The translations under genes and the position numbers were made by a program. 64,000 nucleotides of DNA from Acinetobacter silvestris (GTDB lineage Bacteria > Pseudomonadota > Gammaproteobacteria > Pseudomonadales > Moraxellaceae), in NCBI RefSeq assembly GCF_002135235.1, contig NZ_NEGB01000001.1, positions 657,099 through 721,098 on the forward strand, written 5' to 3'. The notes under the pieces are model-generated. The model made no database searches. It was not told the DNA's origin and worked only from the letters and a program-made list of their open reading frames with translations. Below, piece by piece: positions 1-9,234 of the stretch. Position 1 is the first letter of the stretch. The number at the start of each line of letters is the position of its first letter.

Positions 1-1072
1 TGGTAAGTGCTAACCACAGTGCCGAAGATGCTTCACCAAAACGCATTTCTTTGCCTTCCATCACTGAAACTTGCGATGCGGTTTGCGAAAGACTTTCAGA
101 CCAAATTGCACTGGAAGTTGAAATAACAGACATTAAAAGCATTGAACCAAAAACGAAGGCTGCAAATTTTGGGCGTTTTGTAAAAAATCCCAACATAAAG
201 ATGACAGAAAAAGGAATGAGTAAAATCGCCAACATTTCCATAAAATTAGACAGTGGCGTTGGATTTTCTAAAGGTACGGCACTATTCGGCCCATACCATC
301 CACCACCATTACTGCCCAATTGCTTAATGGCAACCATTGGTGCAATCGGGCCAAGAGGGATTTTTTGAGTTTTTAATTCGGTGGTTTGATCGATAACTTG
401 GACTTCAGGTCCACCTTGGAATGTTGAAGGTACACCTTGGCTATTTAAAAATAATGCCCAAATTAGACAGAGTGGTAATAAAAAACGGAAGGTTGGACGA
501 ATCACATCTGCCCAATAATTTCCGACATTGATCATTTTAATTTTTTCAGAAAAACTATGTTCAAGCGTGTTTGACTCAATCGCGGATTGCGTATTGGATT
601 GATCAAAAAACAAAGCACGAATAGTTGCAACGACCATTGCTAAACCCATCATTGGGGCGATGACTTGTAAACCAACGATACCGACCATTTGAGATAAGTA
701 AGACAGCTGTGCCTGACCTGAATAATGCTGCTGATTGGTATTGGTCAAGAATGAAATCGTGGTATGTAAAGCCAGATCCCACGACATATTTGGGGCATTA
801 TTTGGATTGAAAGGCAACCCAGCTTGCACCATAAAGAGTACCCAGACCACTAGACCGATGACTATGCAACTGAATATGAAACTCAGAATATAGGTTTTAA
901 CATTCATCCCCTGTTTCGAATGTGTACCTAAAACTGCATAAATCGGTTTCTCAAGCCAATTAAATAGAGGGTCAATTTTCATCTCACGATTTTGCATAAT
1001 TGCCGCAAGATATTTTCCAAGTGGAAAAGCTAAAAGAGTAACAATCAGCAAAAGGAGGATCATCTCTAACAT
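1..1072 (-). CDS. kdpA: Potassium-transporting ATPase subunit KdpA, N-terminal part (cut by window edge)
   Basis: The reverse strand is open from an ATG at 1072 to the window edge, giving about 357 residues of the roughly 560 usual for KdpA. KdpA is the K+-binding, channel-like membrane subunit of the Kdp P-type ATPase, which scavenges potassium. The translation starts MLEMILLLLIVTLLAFPLGK, a first membrane helix. It later contains the selectivity-filter type stretch GSNGGGWYGPNS and the segment ENPTPLSNFMEML, both typical of KdpA, followed by MEGKEMRFG. AGGAG lies 7 bases before the start. I see no kdpF-like hydrophobic peptide upstream. The remaining kdp genes would lie to the left, outside the window. 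Confidence 0.93.
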   Translation of the reverse strand, partial: MLEMILLLLIVTLLAFPLGKYLAAIMQNREMKIDPLFNWLEKPIYAVLGTHSKQGMNVKTYILSFIFSCIVIGLVVWVLFMVQAGLPFNPNNAPNMSWDLALHTTISFLTNTNQQHYSGQAQLSYLSQMVGIVGLQVIAPMMGLAMVVATIRALFFDQSNTQSAIESNTLEHSFSEKIKMINVGNYWADVIRPTFRFLLPLCLIWALFLNSQGVPSTFQGGPEVQVIDQTTELKTQKIPLGPIAPMVAIKQLGSNGGGWYGPNSAVPLENPTPLSNFMEMLAILLIPFSVIFMLGFFTKRPKFAAFVFGSMLLMSVISTSSAIWSESLSQTASQVSVMEGKEMRFGEASSALWLALT

Positions 1073-1467
1073 GTCATTTCTCCTGTTACAGAAATGACAA
1101 TGTTCATCTGTATTATATTTTTAACTATATTCTGTTGTAAGCATGATAAATGATGCTTTACTTGTTGATGAGCTATGAATTTAGCAGCCATCTTTTTCGT
1201 CCTAAACATCGGGGATATTCCACAACCTAGTATGAAAAATAACGGCGTAAACTCTCTATTTCAGGACAAATATTTGCCGTAAAAATTACGTAAATTTTTG
1301 CTAAATATTGCTAAAAATTAAGCCTTCAAATCAAAAATCTGTATTTAAAAAAATGACTCAATAACCTAAAGTCTTTTTCTTATCCTTTAAGTTATTGAGT
1401 CTTTGATTAAAATTTAAAATTCCAGCATTAATATTTACAGAATACGTATACGTAAAAAAATTAGATT
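1073..1467. other. Intergenic region between kdpA and the aldehyde dehydrogenase gene
   Basis: This 395-base AT-rich stretch should hold the kdpA promoter (leftward) and the terminator of the aldehyde dehydrogenase gene. I see no convincing gene. A 41-codon reverse-strand frame that overlaps the kdpA start is not hydrophobic and does not resemble KdpF. Confidence 0.5.
1347..1401 (-). terminator. Rho-independent terminator after the aldehyde dehydrogenase gene
   Basis: A 17-base inverted repeat (1355-1371 with 1385-1401, one mismatch) has a 13-base loop. Read leftward, it is followed by a run of seven T. It sits directly downstream of the leftward aldehyde dehydrogenase gene. The stem is AT-rich, so its strength is uncertain. 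Confidence 0.6.
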
Positions 1468-2901
1468 TTATTTAATAAAAAGTTTTTTCAAAATTTGATA
1501 GAAAAAAGTATTTTGACTATAAGGTGGATATAAAAACTTCATTAAATTAATAAATGATTTTTTATACACGGACTTTATTTTCGAAAATGTTATAAAACCT
1601 TCATAACCATGATAATGCCCCATACCTGAACCACCAATCCCACCGAATGGTAACGAGTCAACTCCAACATGAAGAACGGTTTCGTTGATACACATTCCTC
1701 CGCTGTGCGTCTCATGTATGACTTTATTTTGCTCATTGGCGTTATTACTAAACAAGTATAGTGCTAATGGTCGTGGCCTATTATTTATATATTCAATGAC
1801 TTCATCCAAATCATCAAATGCAATAATTGGTAAAATGGGTCCAAATATTTCATTTTGCATAATTAACATTGAATCATCGACATTTTGTATTAATGTTGGT
1901 TCTATATAAATTTTGGCTCCTTCAGGAAGGATTGAAGTAACGGTAGCACCTTTAGATTTTGCATCTTCTATATAATGACGTAAGCGGTTATTTTGAACCT
2001 GATTGATAATTGCCGTGTAATCAGAATTATCAACGGTATTCGAATAAAAGGCTTGGATCGTGTTTATATAATGCGTGACAAATTCAGTAACTTTATCTTT
2101 ATGAATAAAGACGTAGTCTGGTGCAACACAAGTTTGCCCTGCATTGACCTGCTTGCCATAAGCAATTTTTTCTGCTGCATCTTTAATATTACTATGAGCA
2201 CAAACAATTGCAGGTGATTTTCCACCCAGTTCTAATGTGACTGGTGTTAAATTATTTGCAGCAGCAGCCATCACTTTTTTACCAACATTCGTCGACCCAG
2301 TATATAAAAGGTGATCGAATGGTAGTTGTGTGAATTCACTGGCAATCATTGCATCACCTAAGATCACACTAATCTGATCTTTATCAAAATATTGTGCTAT
2401 TAATGACTTCAGTAACAAGGAAAAATGAGGTGTAAATTCACTCATCTTAATCATCACTTTATTACCTGCGGCGATTGCTTGTATAAGCGGCCCCATCGCC
2501 AAAAAGAGTGGATAATTCCATGGGACAATAACACCCACTACGCCAAGTGGCTGATAATAAATTGATGCTGAACCTGGTTGAAACAATAAATGCACATGTC
2601 TTTTCTGTGGTGCCATCCATTTTTTTAGATGTTTAAGCGTATAGTTTATGGTTAATACTGAAGGCAAAATTTCAAAGGTAATCGTTTCTTGTCGCGCTCT
2701 GTTTTTAAAATCTTGATTAATTGCATCAATAATTGAATCCTGATTATCAATAATCATTTTTTTGAGGGTATTTAGATTTTCTTTCCTTGATTTTAAGGAA
2801 GGATATTTATCTTTTTCAAAACTTATTTTTTGCTCTCGAAATATTTCTTTAAAAAATTCAACTTCTTCAGTTTGCTCATGATTTAAATTGGTACTATCCA
2901 T
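1468..2901 (-). CDS. NAD(P)-dependent aldehyde dehydrogenase, coniferyl-aldehyde-dehydrogenase-like
   Basis: A 477-residue aldehyde dehydrogenase that oxidises an aldehyde to the acid with NAD(P). The catalytic pair is visible: Glu224 in LELGGKSP and Cys258 in GQTCVAP. The cofactor-site segment VPWNYPLFLAMGP lies near residue 126. The length and the C-terminal hydrophobic tail fit the coniferyl/long-chain aldehyde branch (CalB-like) better than the longer betaine-aldehyde type. It is divergent from fadE across 510 bases. That suggests, without proving, a shared role in turning fatty aldehydes into acids for beta-oxidation. The substrate cannot be fixed from sequence. Confidence 0.85.
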   Translation of the reverse strand: MDSTNLNHEQTEEVEFFKEIFREQKISFEKDKYPSLKSRKENLNTLKKMIIDNQDSIIDAINQDFKNRARQETITFEILPSVLTINYTLKHLKKWMAPQKRHVHLLFQPGSASIYYQPLGVVGVIVPWNYPLFLAMGPLIQAIAAGNKVMIKMSEFTPHFSLLLKSLIAQYFDKDQISVILGDAMIASEFTQLPFDHLLYTGSTNVGKKVMAAAANNLTPVTLELGGKSPAIVCAHSNIKDAAEKIAYGKQVNAGQTCVAPDYVFIHKDKVTEFVTHYINTIQAFYSNTVDNSDYTAIINQVQNNRLRHYIEDAKSKGATVTSILPEGAKIYIEPTLIQNVDDSMLIMQNEIFGPILPIIAFDDLDEVIEYINNRPRPLALYLFSNNANEQNKVIHETHSGGMCINETVLHVGVDSLPFGGIGGSGMGHYHGYEGFITFSKIKSVYKKSFINLMKFLYPPYSQNTFFYQILKKLFIK

Positions 2902-3411
2902 TATTCAATCCCTAAAAATTTAAGATAAATTATTTAAATTCTAAAACTAATTCTTTTGATTAAATCAATCATCATATCTAAAAACAACTTAGTCCTGATC
3001 GAATACATGTATATCCAGATCATATGGTACAGCAGCACTTTGTCGCACAAACCGATCTTTGAAGACTCATTCCCTAAGAGTTATCGTACCACTTATGTGT
3101 ATAGATGCTCAAATACTGTAAATATGGGCTATTCAGCTCACATCGGTGAAGTTTAATTGGAACAAAATGCTGTATTAAATTAACAATGAAATTAATAAAC
3201 AGATTTGAGCATGAACCTCTTCGTGACAAAACATGAACTGAACATAGTGGCTTAAATTGCTAAAACAATAACAGTGGATGTTTTTTATTCATTTAAATAT
3301 TTTATCAACGATCATCTAAAAATAAATAGAAATTATTTAAAGTCTGACAACTAATTTCTATTTTATCTTCTCGTGCTGAACTCAGATTAAAGCCCATCAA
3401 GGAGTAAGATT
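2902..3411. other. Divergent intergenic region, aldehyde dehydrogenase / fadE
   Basis: This 510-base non-coding stretch lies between two divergent genes and must contain both promoters. A 66-codon forward frame at 2956-3156 and short reverse frames show no family I recognise and no good ribosome site. It may include the ghost of a former gene, but I cannot name one. Confidence 0.4.
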
Positions 3412-5883
3412 GTGATTACATTCATAGGGTTTTTAGCCACAGTATTAATTCAATTTTTAATTTTATGGGCAGTTTTCTTTTTTTCTTTGTCACGAATGAT
3501 AGGTGCATTCACCATTCTTGTCACTGCCGTTTTGTTAGCATTGATTACACCATGGTCACTCATTATAGGATTCCCACTCATCCTAATCTGTTTAATATTG
3601 ATGATTAATTCTTTCAGAATGTTAGTTATTACCAAACCTGCTTACAAAATATTAGCGAATGCAATGCCGAGCATGAGTACGACTGAACGTGAAGCCTTAG
3701 ATGCTGGTACAAGTTGGTGGGAAAAAGAATTATTCATGGGGATACCTGATTGGGAAAAATTTAATGCTTATCCATATCCTGAATTATCACAACAAGAACA
3801 ATCTTTTATTGATAATGAAGTTGAACAGCTCTGTGTGCTATTAGATGAATGGGAAATTCATACACATAAAGATCTATCACCTGAAGCATGGAAATTCATC
3901 AAAAATAATGGCTTTTTAGGTTTAATTATTCCTAAATCTTATGGCGGTCGTGAATTTAGTGCTTTTGCACAAAGTCGAATTATGAGCAAAATCGCATCTC
4001 GCTCCCTCACCGCTGCCGTAAGTTGTATGGTTCCAAATTCACTTGGACCCGGTGAGCTATTACTCCATTACGGAACTGATGAACAAAAAGATCGTTATCT
4101 TCCAAGCTTAGCTAAAGGTACTGAAATTCCCTGTTTTGGCTTAACTGGTCCTGAAGCAGGTTCTGATGCAGGTGCAATTCCAGATACAGGAATTGTCTGC
4201 TACGGAGAGTTTGAAGGAAAGAATGTACTTGGTTTGAACATGAATTTTTCTAAGCGTTGGATTACTCTTGCTCCAATCGCAACAGTCATAGGACTTGCTT
4301 TTAAACTTTATGATCCAGATGCTCTATTGGGTGATCCTAATAAAAGTGATTATGGTATTACCTGTGTATTGATTCCAGCATCGCATATAGGTGTTATTGT
4401 TGGCCCGCGCCATGATCCGGGTGGTTCTCCATTCATGAATGGTACCGTTGAAGGAAAAGATGTCTTTATTCCAGTTGATTGGATTATTGGTGGTCCAGAG
4501 AATGCAGGTAAGGGATGGCGCATGCTCATGGAGTGCTTGGCTGTAGGTCGTGGTATTTCACTCCCTGCACTTGCCACAGCAGCAGGAGAAATGACCTATT
4601 TAACTGTAGGTGCATTTGCCAAAATTCGCCAACAATTTGGAATATCAATAGGCAAATTCGCAGGCGTGCAAGAAGCAACCAGCGATATTGCTAGTGATAC
4701 CTATATGTTAGAAGCTTTTCGCTACTTGGTTACATGTGGATTAAACCAAGGTGGTAAACCTGCTGTAATGACTGCTATGGCAAAATACTATGCCACTGAA
4801 ACGATGCGTAAGTTGCTTAATCACGGTATGGATGTTGTTGGAGGACGTGCAATTCAACAAGGCCCGCGAAACTTCCTAGCGTTAATGTATCAAGCTATTC
4901 CAATCTCTATTACGGTTGAAGGTGCCAATATTCTGAGTCGTTCTTTAATGATATTTGGTCAAGGCTCAATGCGCTGCCATCCCTACCTATTTGAAGAGCT
5001 TCAACTGTTACAAATGGAGGATAAAAGTACTGCATTAGAAAAAATGAATACTATTTTTTATCAACATTTAGGTTATACCTTGAACCGAACTGCCCTTGCC
5101 TTCACCTATGGTTTTACCGGTGGCTCAAATCATGCCCCAAACAGTGCAGATGCTTTTACTGCACAGTACTATAAAATCATCAATCGTTTTAGTACAGATT
5201 TCGCCCTTACTGCGGATATGTGTTTAGGTTTATTAGCCGGTGAGATCAAACGAAAAGAAATGTTATCAGGTCGATTAGCAGACATACATGCATTTATGTT
5301 TATTGCAACCGCGATTCTGAAGTTTTATGAACATGGGCAACGTACACAGGCAGAGCAACTTCACGCTCAGCTTGCAATAGAAAAAGTCTTATTTCAAGCT
5401 CAAGAAGCTTTTATGGGATTATTTGATAATTTTCCACATGCAATGGCTGCCCATTTAGTAAAATTCATCTGTTTCCCATTTGGTCGACCGCTAGTACAAC
5501 CAAATGATAAATTAAAGCAACAAGTTGGTGATTTAATCATGGAAGACAATGCCTTTCGTAACTTATTGAAGCAACATGTCTATTACAAGACCGATCCTCA
5601 AGATGTGACAGGTCGAATGGAATCTACATTCCAAAGCCTACTTAAAATTCAAGACCTTTGGAATAAATTCAAAAAGGCAGAATCAAAGGATCAATTTAAA
5701 GGCTTAACTTTTAAAGAACATATCCGCGATGCTGTTCAAATCAATTTTCTCACCCAAGATGAAGCCAATCTACTGCTTGAATACAATGCAATACGTTATG
5801 ACAGCATGTTGACTGATATTTTTAATACAGATTTAAACAGCGTTTTACCTTTAGAAAACCCACACCTACCTTCACAAAAATAA
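3412..5883 (+). CDS. fadE: Long-chain acyl-CoA dehydrogenase FadE, membrane-anchored
   Basis: An 823-residue protein that aligns by eye along its whole length with E. coli FadE (814 residues), the first enzyme of fatty-acid beta-oxidation. Residues 1-72 form hydrophobic membrane segments. Conserved FadE blocks follow: DAGTSWWEKELFMGIPDWEK near 97, PNSLGPGELLLHYGTDEQKD near 208, TGPEAGSDAGAIPDTGIVC near 244, and TVEGANILSRSLMIFGQG near 502 with the putative catalytic Glu. The GTG start has AAGGAG 8 bases upstream. Electrons should pass to ETF. Acinetobacter usually carries several fadE-like genes, so this may be one paralogue. Confidence 0.93.
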   Translation: MITFIGFLATVLIQFLILWAVFFFSLSRMIGAFTILVTAVLLALITPWSLIIGFPLILICLILMINSFRMLVITKPAYKILANAMPSMSTTEREALDAGTSWWEKELFMGIPDWEKFNAYPYPELSQQEQSFIDNEVEQLCVLLDEWEIHTHKDLSPEAWKFIKNNGFLGLIIPKSYGGREFSAFAQSRIMSKIASRSLTAAVSCMVPNSLGPGELLLHYGTDEQKDRYLPSLAKGTEIPCFGLTGPEAGSDAGAIPDTGIVCYGEFEGKNVLGLNMNFSKRWITLAPIATVIGLAFKLYDPDALLGDPNKSDYGITCVLIPASHIGVIVGPRHDPGGSPFMNGTVEGKDVFIPVDWIIGGPENAGKGWRMLMECLAVGRGISLPALATAAGEMTYLTVGAFAKIRQQFGISIGKFAGVQEATSDIASDTYMLEAFRYLVTCGLNQGGKPAVMTAMAKYYATETMRKLLNHGMDVVGGRAIQQGPRNFLALMYQAIPISITVEGANILSRSLMIFGQGSMRCHPYLFEELQLLQMEDKSTALEKMNTIFYQHLGYTLNRTALAFTYGFTGGSNHAPNSADAFTAQYYKIINRFSTDFALTADMCLGLLAGEIKRKEMLSGRLADIHAFMFIATAILKFYEHGQRTQAEQLHAQLAIEKVLFQAQEAFMGLFDNFPHAMAAHLVKFICFPFGRPLVQPNDKLKQQVGDLIMEDNAFRNLLKQHVYYKTDPQDVTGRMESTFQSLLKIQDLWNKFKKAESKDQFKGLTFKEHIRDAVQINFLTQDEANLLLEYNAIRYDSMLTDIFNTDLNSVLPLENPHLPSQK

Positions 5884-5959
5884 CCCTTGATACTTACTAT
5901 GAATGACCTAGATTTCTTAATTTCGGAAATTGTATAAATCCTAAGGCTTTTAATATAAT

Positions 5960-6250
5960 TTATTTCCCAAACTGAGTTCCTGACTTCAAGTCGAGTCGGG
6001 TTGTTGATAAAGATGCCAACACATATTCTTTACCGATTGCATCAGTGAGGTATTCTGACCGTCCCAATGTGCCAACATGCAATATGTGATATGAATCCCT
6101 TTGGGATGAAACTCTCTTGCCAAAGATTGAGCTAATGCACGAATACTGGCAAACATACTTAGGATTGATCAAATTCAAGCAAAGCGTAGTAAACCCTGAA
6201 TATTTAAACCATCAGTACCACGTAGCAGTCTTGCCAAACGTCCCAAACCC
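5960..6250 (-). pseudogene. Remnant of a short-chain dehydrogenase/reductase gene
   Basis: The reverse strand keeps clear short-chain dehydrogenase C-terminal sequence with stops and frame changes. At about 6160-6060 it reads FASIRALAQSLAREFHPKG, the conserved helix after the SDR active site. Further on, MCWHLYQQPDST then a stop then SQEL in the same frame matches the usual YWQLHQQP-x-SAWT-x-E ending. A segment before it (LLRGTDGLNIQGLLRF) lies in another frame. No GxxxGxG cofactor site or YxxxK motif survives, so most of the gene is gone. The assignment rests on pattern recognition. Confidence 0.5.
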
Positions 6251-6356
6251 CAATACAACCTTATTCAATTTATATTCTCATCTATTATTTAATTTATCTG
6301 TGCAACAACATATCAGCCTAGGACTAATCAAAATCATCGTACAAATATTTAATGAT

Positions 6357-6794
6357 TCAGCGATGGATAATCATATTGGTTGCCGTTGCATGAGCATACA
6401 GTTTCCCATTTTCATCGCGAAGATAGCCTTCTGAAATCACCAAATTTTTACCAACATTAATGACCTTACCTTCTGCAATGAGCTTTTTATTAAATGGCAT
6501 AGGACGGCACATTTTAATTGCAAGGTCAGTTGTCCCATAGCCTTCACCGGCTGCCAACACCGTATGTGTAGCACAACCGGTTACTGAATCAAGTAAAGTT
6601 GCAGCGAAACCACCATGCACACCGCCCAACGGATTAGTATGACGCTCATCCGCAGTCGCTATAAATACAATACGACCATATTCCACATCACCAACCTCAT
6701 CCATCCCCATTGTTTTTGCAATTCCAGGTGCAGGTACCAGTCCTTTTTGAAAGGCTTGCATCATTTCTAAACCAGTCATGTTTAATGGATTCAT
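6357..6794 (-). CDS. PaaI-family hotdog thioesterase
   Basis: A 145-residue single-hotdog protein. The family motif NPLGGVHGGFAATLLDSVTG near residue 55 contains the HGG-x8-D arrangement used by PaaI-type acyl-CoA thioesterases to hydrolyse acyl-CoA or aryl-CoA thioesters. The ending (GYLRDENGKLYAHATATNMI) is also typical. The start has AGGAA about 8 bases upstream. Its neighbours, fadE on one side and a ferritin-like hydrolase on the other, suggest lipid or acyl-CoA metabolism. The substrate is unknown. Confidence 0.85.
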   Translation of the reverse strand: MNPLNMTGLEMMQAFQKGLVPAPGIAKTMGMDEVGDVEYGRIVFIATADERHTNPLGGVHGGFAATLLDSVTGCATHTVLAAGEGYGTTDLAIKMCRPMPFNKKLIAEGKVINVGKNLVISEGYLRDENGKLYAHATATNMIIHR

Positions 6795-6838
6795 ATTTAT
6801 TTCCTATCTATTGCTTAATGAATAAAGTTTTAATCTTT

Positions 6839-7705
6839 TTAATGCATAAAAGTTGACTGTTCAGTGGACAAACCAATTTTTATTTTAGTTTTTGTTACAA
6901 TTTCAGATTCATCTGTATCATTCGGATGAAAATCAAAATGGTAGTAAGAGAAAAATTGTGGTACGAGCTTGCGATATACATGCACTGTAAACCCAGCAAA
7001 TTTTGCCCAAGATTTTAGGTTCAATAATTGCTTATCTCTCGACATCAACACGACTTGATAAACATTAGACAATAAAGTGATTAAAACGAGGTTAAAAGTA
7101 AAAATCGCTACACGAGGGATATAAGCATCCAATCCTTTTCCATATAGAGATTCATACATATCATAGGCAACCGCCTTATGTTCGGTTTCTTCAATACTGT
7201 GCCATAACCATAAATTACGAATATTTGTATCTGTCATTAACTCATTGACATTTTTCATCATTTCTACCACAAGAACTGCCGTATAATGTTCTAAGCCCAC
7301 AGTAACAAGTAAATTCCACTTCTTTGGAAAAGTTTTTTCAATTGCTTTTAATATAATCCCTGTTGCCTTTTCTAACGACTCAGGGGCTAAACCATATTGC
7401 TGAGCACTGACATGAAAAGCGTGGTGCTCCTTAGAATGCATGGCTTCTTGTCCAATAAAGGCGCCAATATCACGATCTAATTGTGGGTTATTTTTAATTT
7501 TCTCTCGCAAAGCACGCACTGAACGTACAAAGTAAGATTCACCTTCAGGAAATAAAGTTGATAGACCAGTGAAGTAATGCGTAAATGTTGGTTCATTATT
7601 ACACCAATACTTTGGTACTTCCTGAAATTGATAATCCATACGACGTACTGGAAATGATGCAGGCATTTTTTGCTTTAATTTTTCTTTTACTACTAACATA
7701 GACAT
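6839..7705 (-). CDS. Predicted metal-dependent hydrolase (Metal_hydrol, PF10118 type)
   Basis: A 288-residue protein with a ferritin-like pattern of metal ligands: GQEAMHSKEHHAFH near residue 105, GLEHYTAVL near 157, and WHSIEETEHKAVAYD near 188. This EExxH plus HSxEExEHK arrangement is characteristic of the uncharacterised PF10118 family, often found near lipid-metabolism genes in Acinetobacter and Pseudomonas. A hydrophobic segment near 220-240 may be a membrane helix. The start (MSMLVV) is preceded by GAGGTGAG. It lies 44 bases upstream of the thioesterase gene on the same strand, probably in one transcript. The reaction is not known. Confidence 0.8.
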   Translation of the reverse strand: MSMLVVKEKLKQKMPASFPVRRMDYQFQEVPKYWCNNEPTFTHYFTGLSTLFPEGESYFVRSVRALREKIKNNPQLDRDIGAFIGQEAMHSKEHHAFHVSAQQYGLAPESLEKATGIILKAIEKTFPKKWNLLVTVGLEHYTAVLVVEMMKNVNELMTDTNIRNLWLWHSIEETEHKAVAYDMYESLYGKGLDAYIPRVAIFTFNLVLITLLSNVYQVVLMSRDKQLLNLKSWAKFAGFTVHVYRKLVPQFFSYYHFDFHPNDTDESEIVTKTKIKIGLSTEQSTFMH

Positions 7706-7940
7706 GTCTCACCTCAAAGATTTCACTTTAAAATACTAAGTTCTAAAAAAGAACCTATAAAGTTAAAATAGAGATGCTTCAATAAGTTGTCAATGAAGTT
7801 ACTGATGAAACCGCCAAGATTGTCCTAAAATGACAGCCTTCTTCCTATAAAGATAAATTGGCGGTATATGTGATGAAATGCTATAAATTAGATGGAATGA
7901 ATGATCCCATTACACAAAGTTTATATGTAAATTTCAGTTT

Positions 7941-7968
7941 AAAAACCAGTGAAAAATCACTGGTTTTT
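7941..7968 (-). terminator. Rho-independent terminator of cysK
   Basis: An 11-base perfect inverted repeat (7941-7951 with 7958-7968) has a 6-base loop. The arms end in five A and five T, so it reads as a hairpin with a U-run in either direction. It lies just past the cysK stop. Confidence 0.75.
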
Positions 7969-8002
7969 AAATCATTGCTCTATCTATTTTACAAAGTTGA
8001 AT

Positions 8003-9001
8003 TTAATCTGCTGAAATATCATCAAATAAAACTGAAGATAAATAACGTTCACCGGCATCAGGTAAAATGACGACAATGGTCTTGCCTGCATTTTCAGGAC
8101 GTTTAGCAAGTATTGCGGCTGCGGCCATTGCTGCACCACTTGAAATCCCAACAAAAATACCTTCTTGAGTTGCTATTTGACGTGCAAATGTAATTGCTTC
8201 CGCACTTGGAATTGCAATCACTTCATCCACTAAATCTAAATCTAAATTTTTAGGGATGAAATTTGCACCAATGCCTTGAATTTTATGTGGCCCAGGGGTA
8301 AGTGCTTCACGACGCTTGGCCTGACCAATAATTGCTGATTCAGCAGGTTCCACTGCAACAGAATAAATCGCTTGATTTTTAACAGTTTCAAAATAACGTG
8401 AAATACCTGTAATGGTTCCACCAGTCCCCACACCTGCAACTAAAATATCGACTTTACCACCTGTCGCTGCCCAAATTTCAGGGCCTGTCGTTTCTTCATG
8501 GATTTTTGGATTTGCTGGGTTTTCAAATTGTTGTGGTAAAAAATAAACCGCTGGCTGAGCATCACGAAGACGTTCTGCTTCTTCTATTGCACCCTTCATC
8601 CCTTTGGCTGGATCTGTTAAAACCAAATTTGCACCTAAAGCTTTCAGTACTTTACGACGCTCAATGCTCATACTTGAGGGCATGGTTAATGTAATCTTGT
8701 AACCTTTGGCTGCCGCAACAAAAGCGAGAGCAATACCGGTATTACCACTTGTCGGTTCTACAATATGCATGCCTTGTTTTAAGGCACCACTTTGTTCAGC
8801 ATCTGAAATTAAAGCTGCACCAATACGATCTTTGACTGAAAAAGCAGGATTACGGCTTTCAATTTTTGCAAGAACAGTTGCACCCGTTTGAATCACACGA
8901 TTAATACGGACTAAAGGCGTATTTCCAATTGCCTCGGCATTATTAGAATATACTGCAATACCTAAATTTTCAGTTTTTGGGAAATTTGGATCTGTAGCCA
9001 T
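8003..9001 (-). CDS. cysK: Cysteine synthase A (O-acetylserine sulfhydrylase)
   Basis: A 332-residue PLP enzyme of fold type II that makes L-cysteine from O-acetylserine and sulfide. Visible motifs are NTPLVRIN, the PLP-lysine segment [44 protein letters not shown] for phosphate binding, and [12 protein letters not shown] chose the ATG at 9001 because AAGGAAAG lies 6 bases upstream; the same frame stays open to 9043, but the extra 14 residues are not CysK-like. It is divergent from plsB. The hairpin at 7941-7968 terminates it. Confidence 0.93.
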   Translation of the reverse strand: MATDPNFPKTENLGIAVYSNNAEAIGNTPLVRINRVIQTGATVLAKIESRNPAFSVKDRIGAALISDAEQSGALKQGMHIVEPTSGNTGIALAFVAAAKGYKITLTMPSSMSIERRKVLKALGANLVLTDPAKGMKGAIEEAERLRDAQPAVYFLPQQFENPANPKIHEETTGPEIWAATGGKVDILVAGVGTGGTITGISRYFETVKNQAIYSVAVEPAESAIIGQAKRREALTPGPHKIQGIGANFIPKNLDLDLVDEVIAIPSAEAITFARQIATQEGIFVGISSGAAMAAAAILAKRPENAGKTIVVILPDAGERYLSSVLFDDISAD

Positions 9002-9234
9002 GATCTTTCCTTGATTATAAATAAAGTGATATTTATCTATCATATCGCTTTTTGGTTAAATATTGATATTCACTATTAATATTTAATTATATGAAAAAGT
9101 GAATTGTTTATTTTTATAAATCATAATCTTAGTTTTTAACTAAGTTTATATCGCTGAAGATTCATCAAATCCAATTGCACATTTTTGTAATATTTCGAGC
9201 ATAATATCTTTCTAGAAAGGATTTTGAGAACCCC

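Noticed and set aside
1073..1200. Short reverse-strand frame before kdpA as a possible kdpF
   Set aside because: The 41-codon peptide is polar and Gln/His/Lys-containing, not a hydrophobic helix like KdpF.
2956..3156. 66-codon forward frame upstream of fadE
   Set aside because: No ribosome site, no recognisable family, and the reading frame is short; treated as non-coding.
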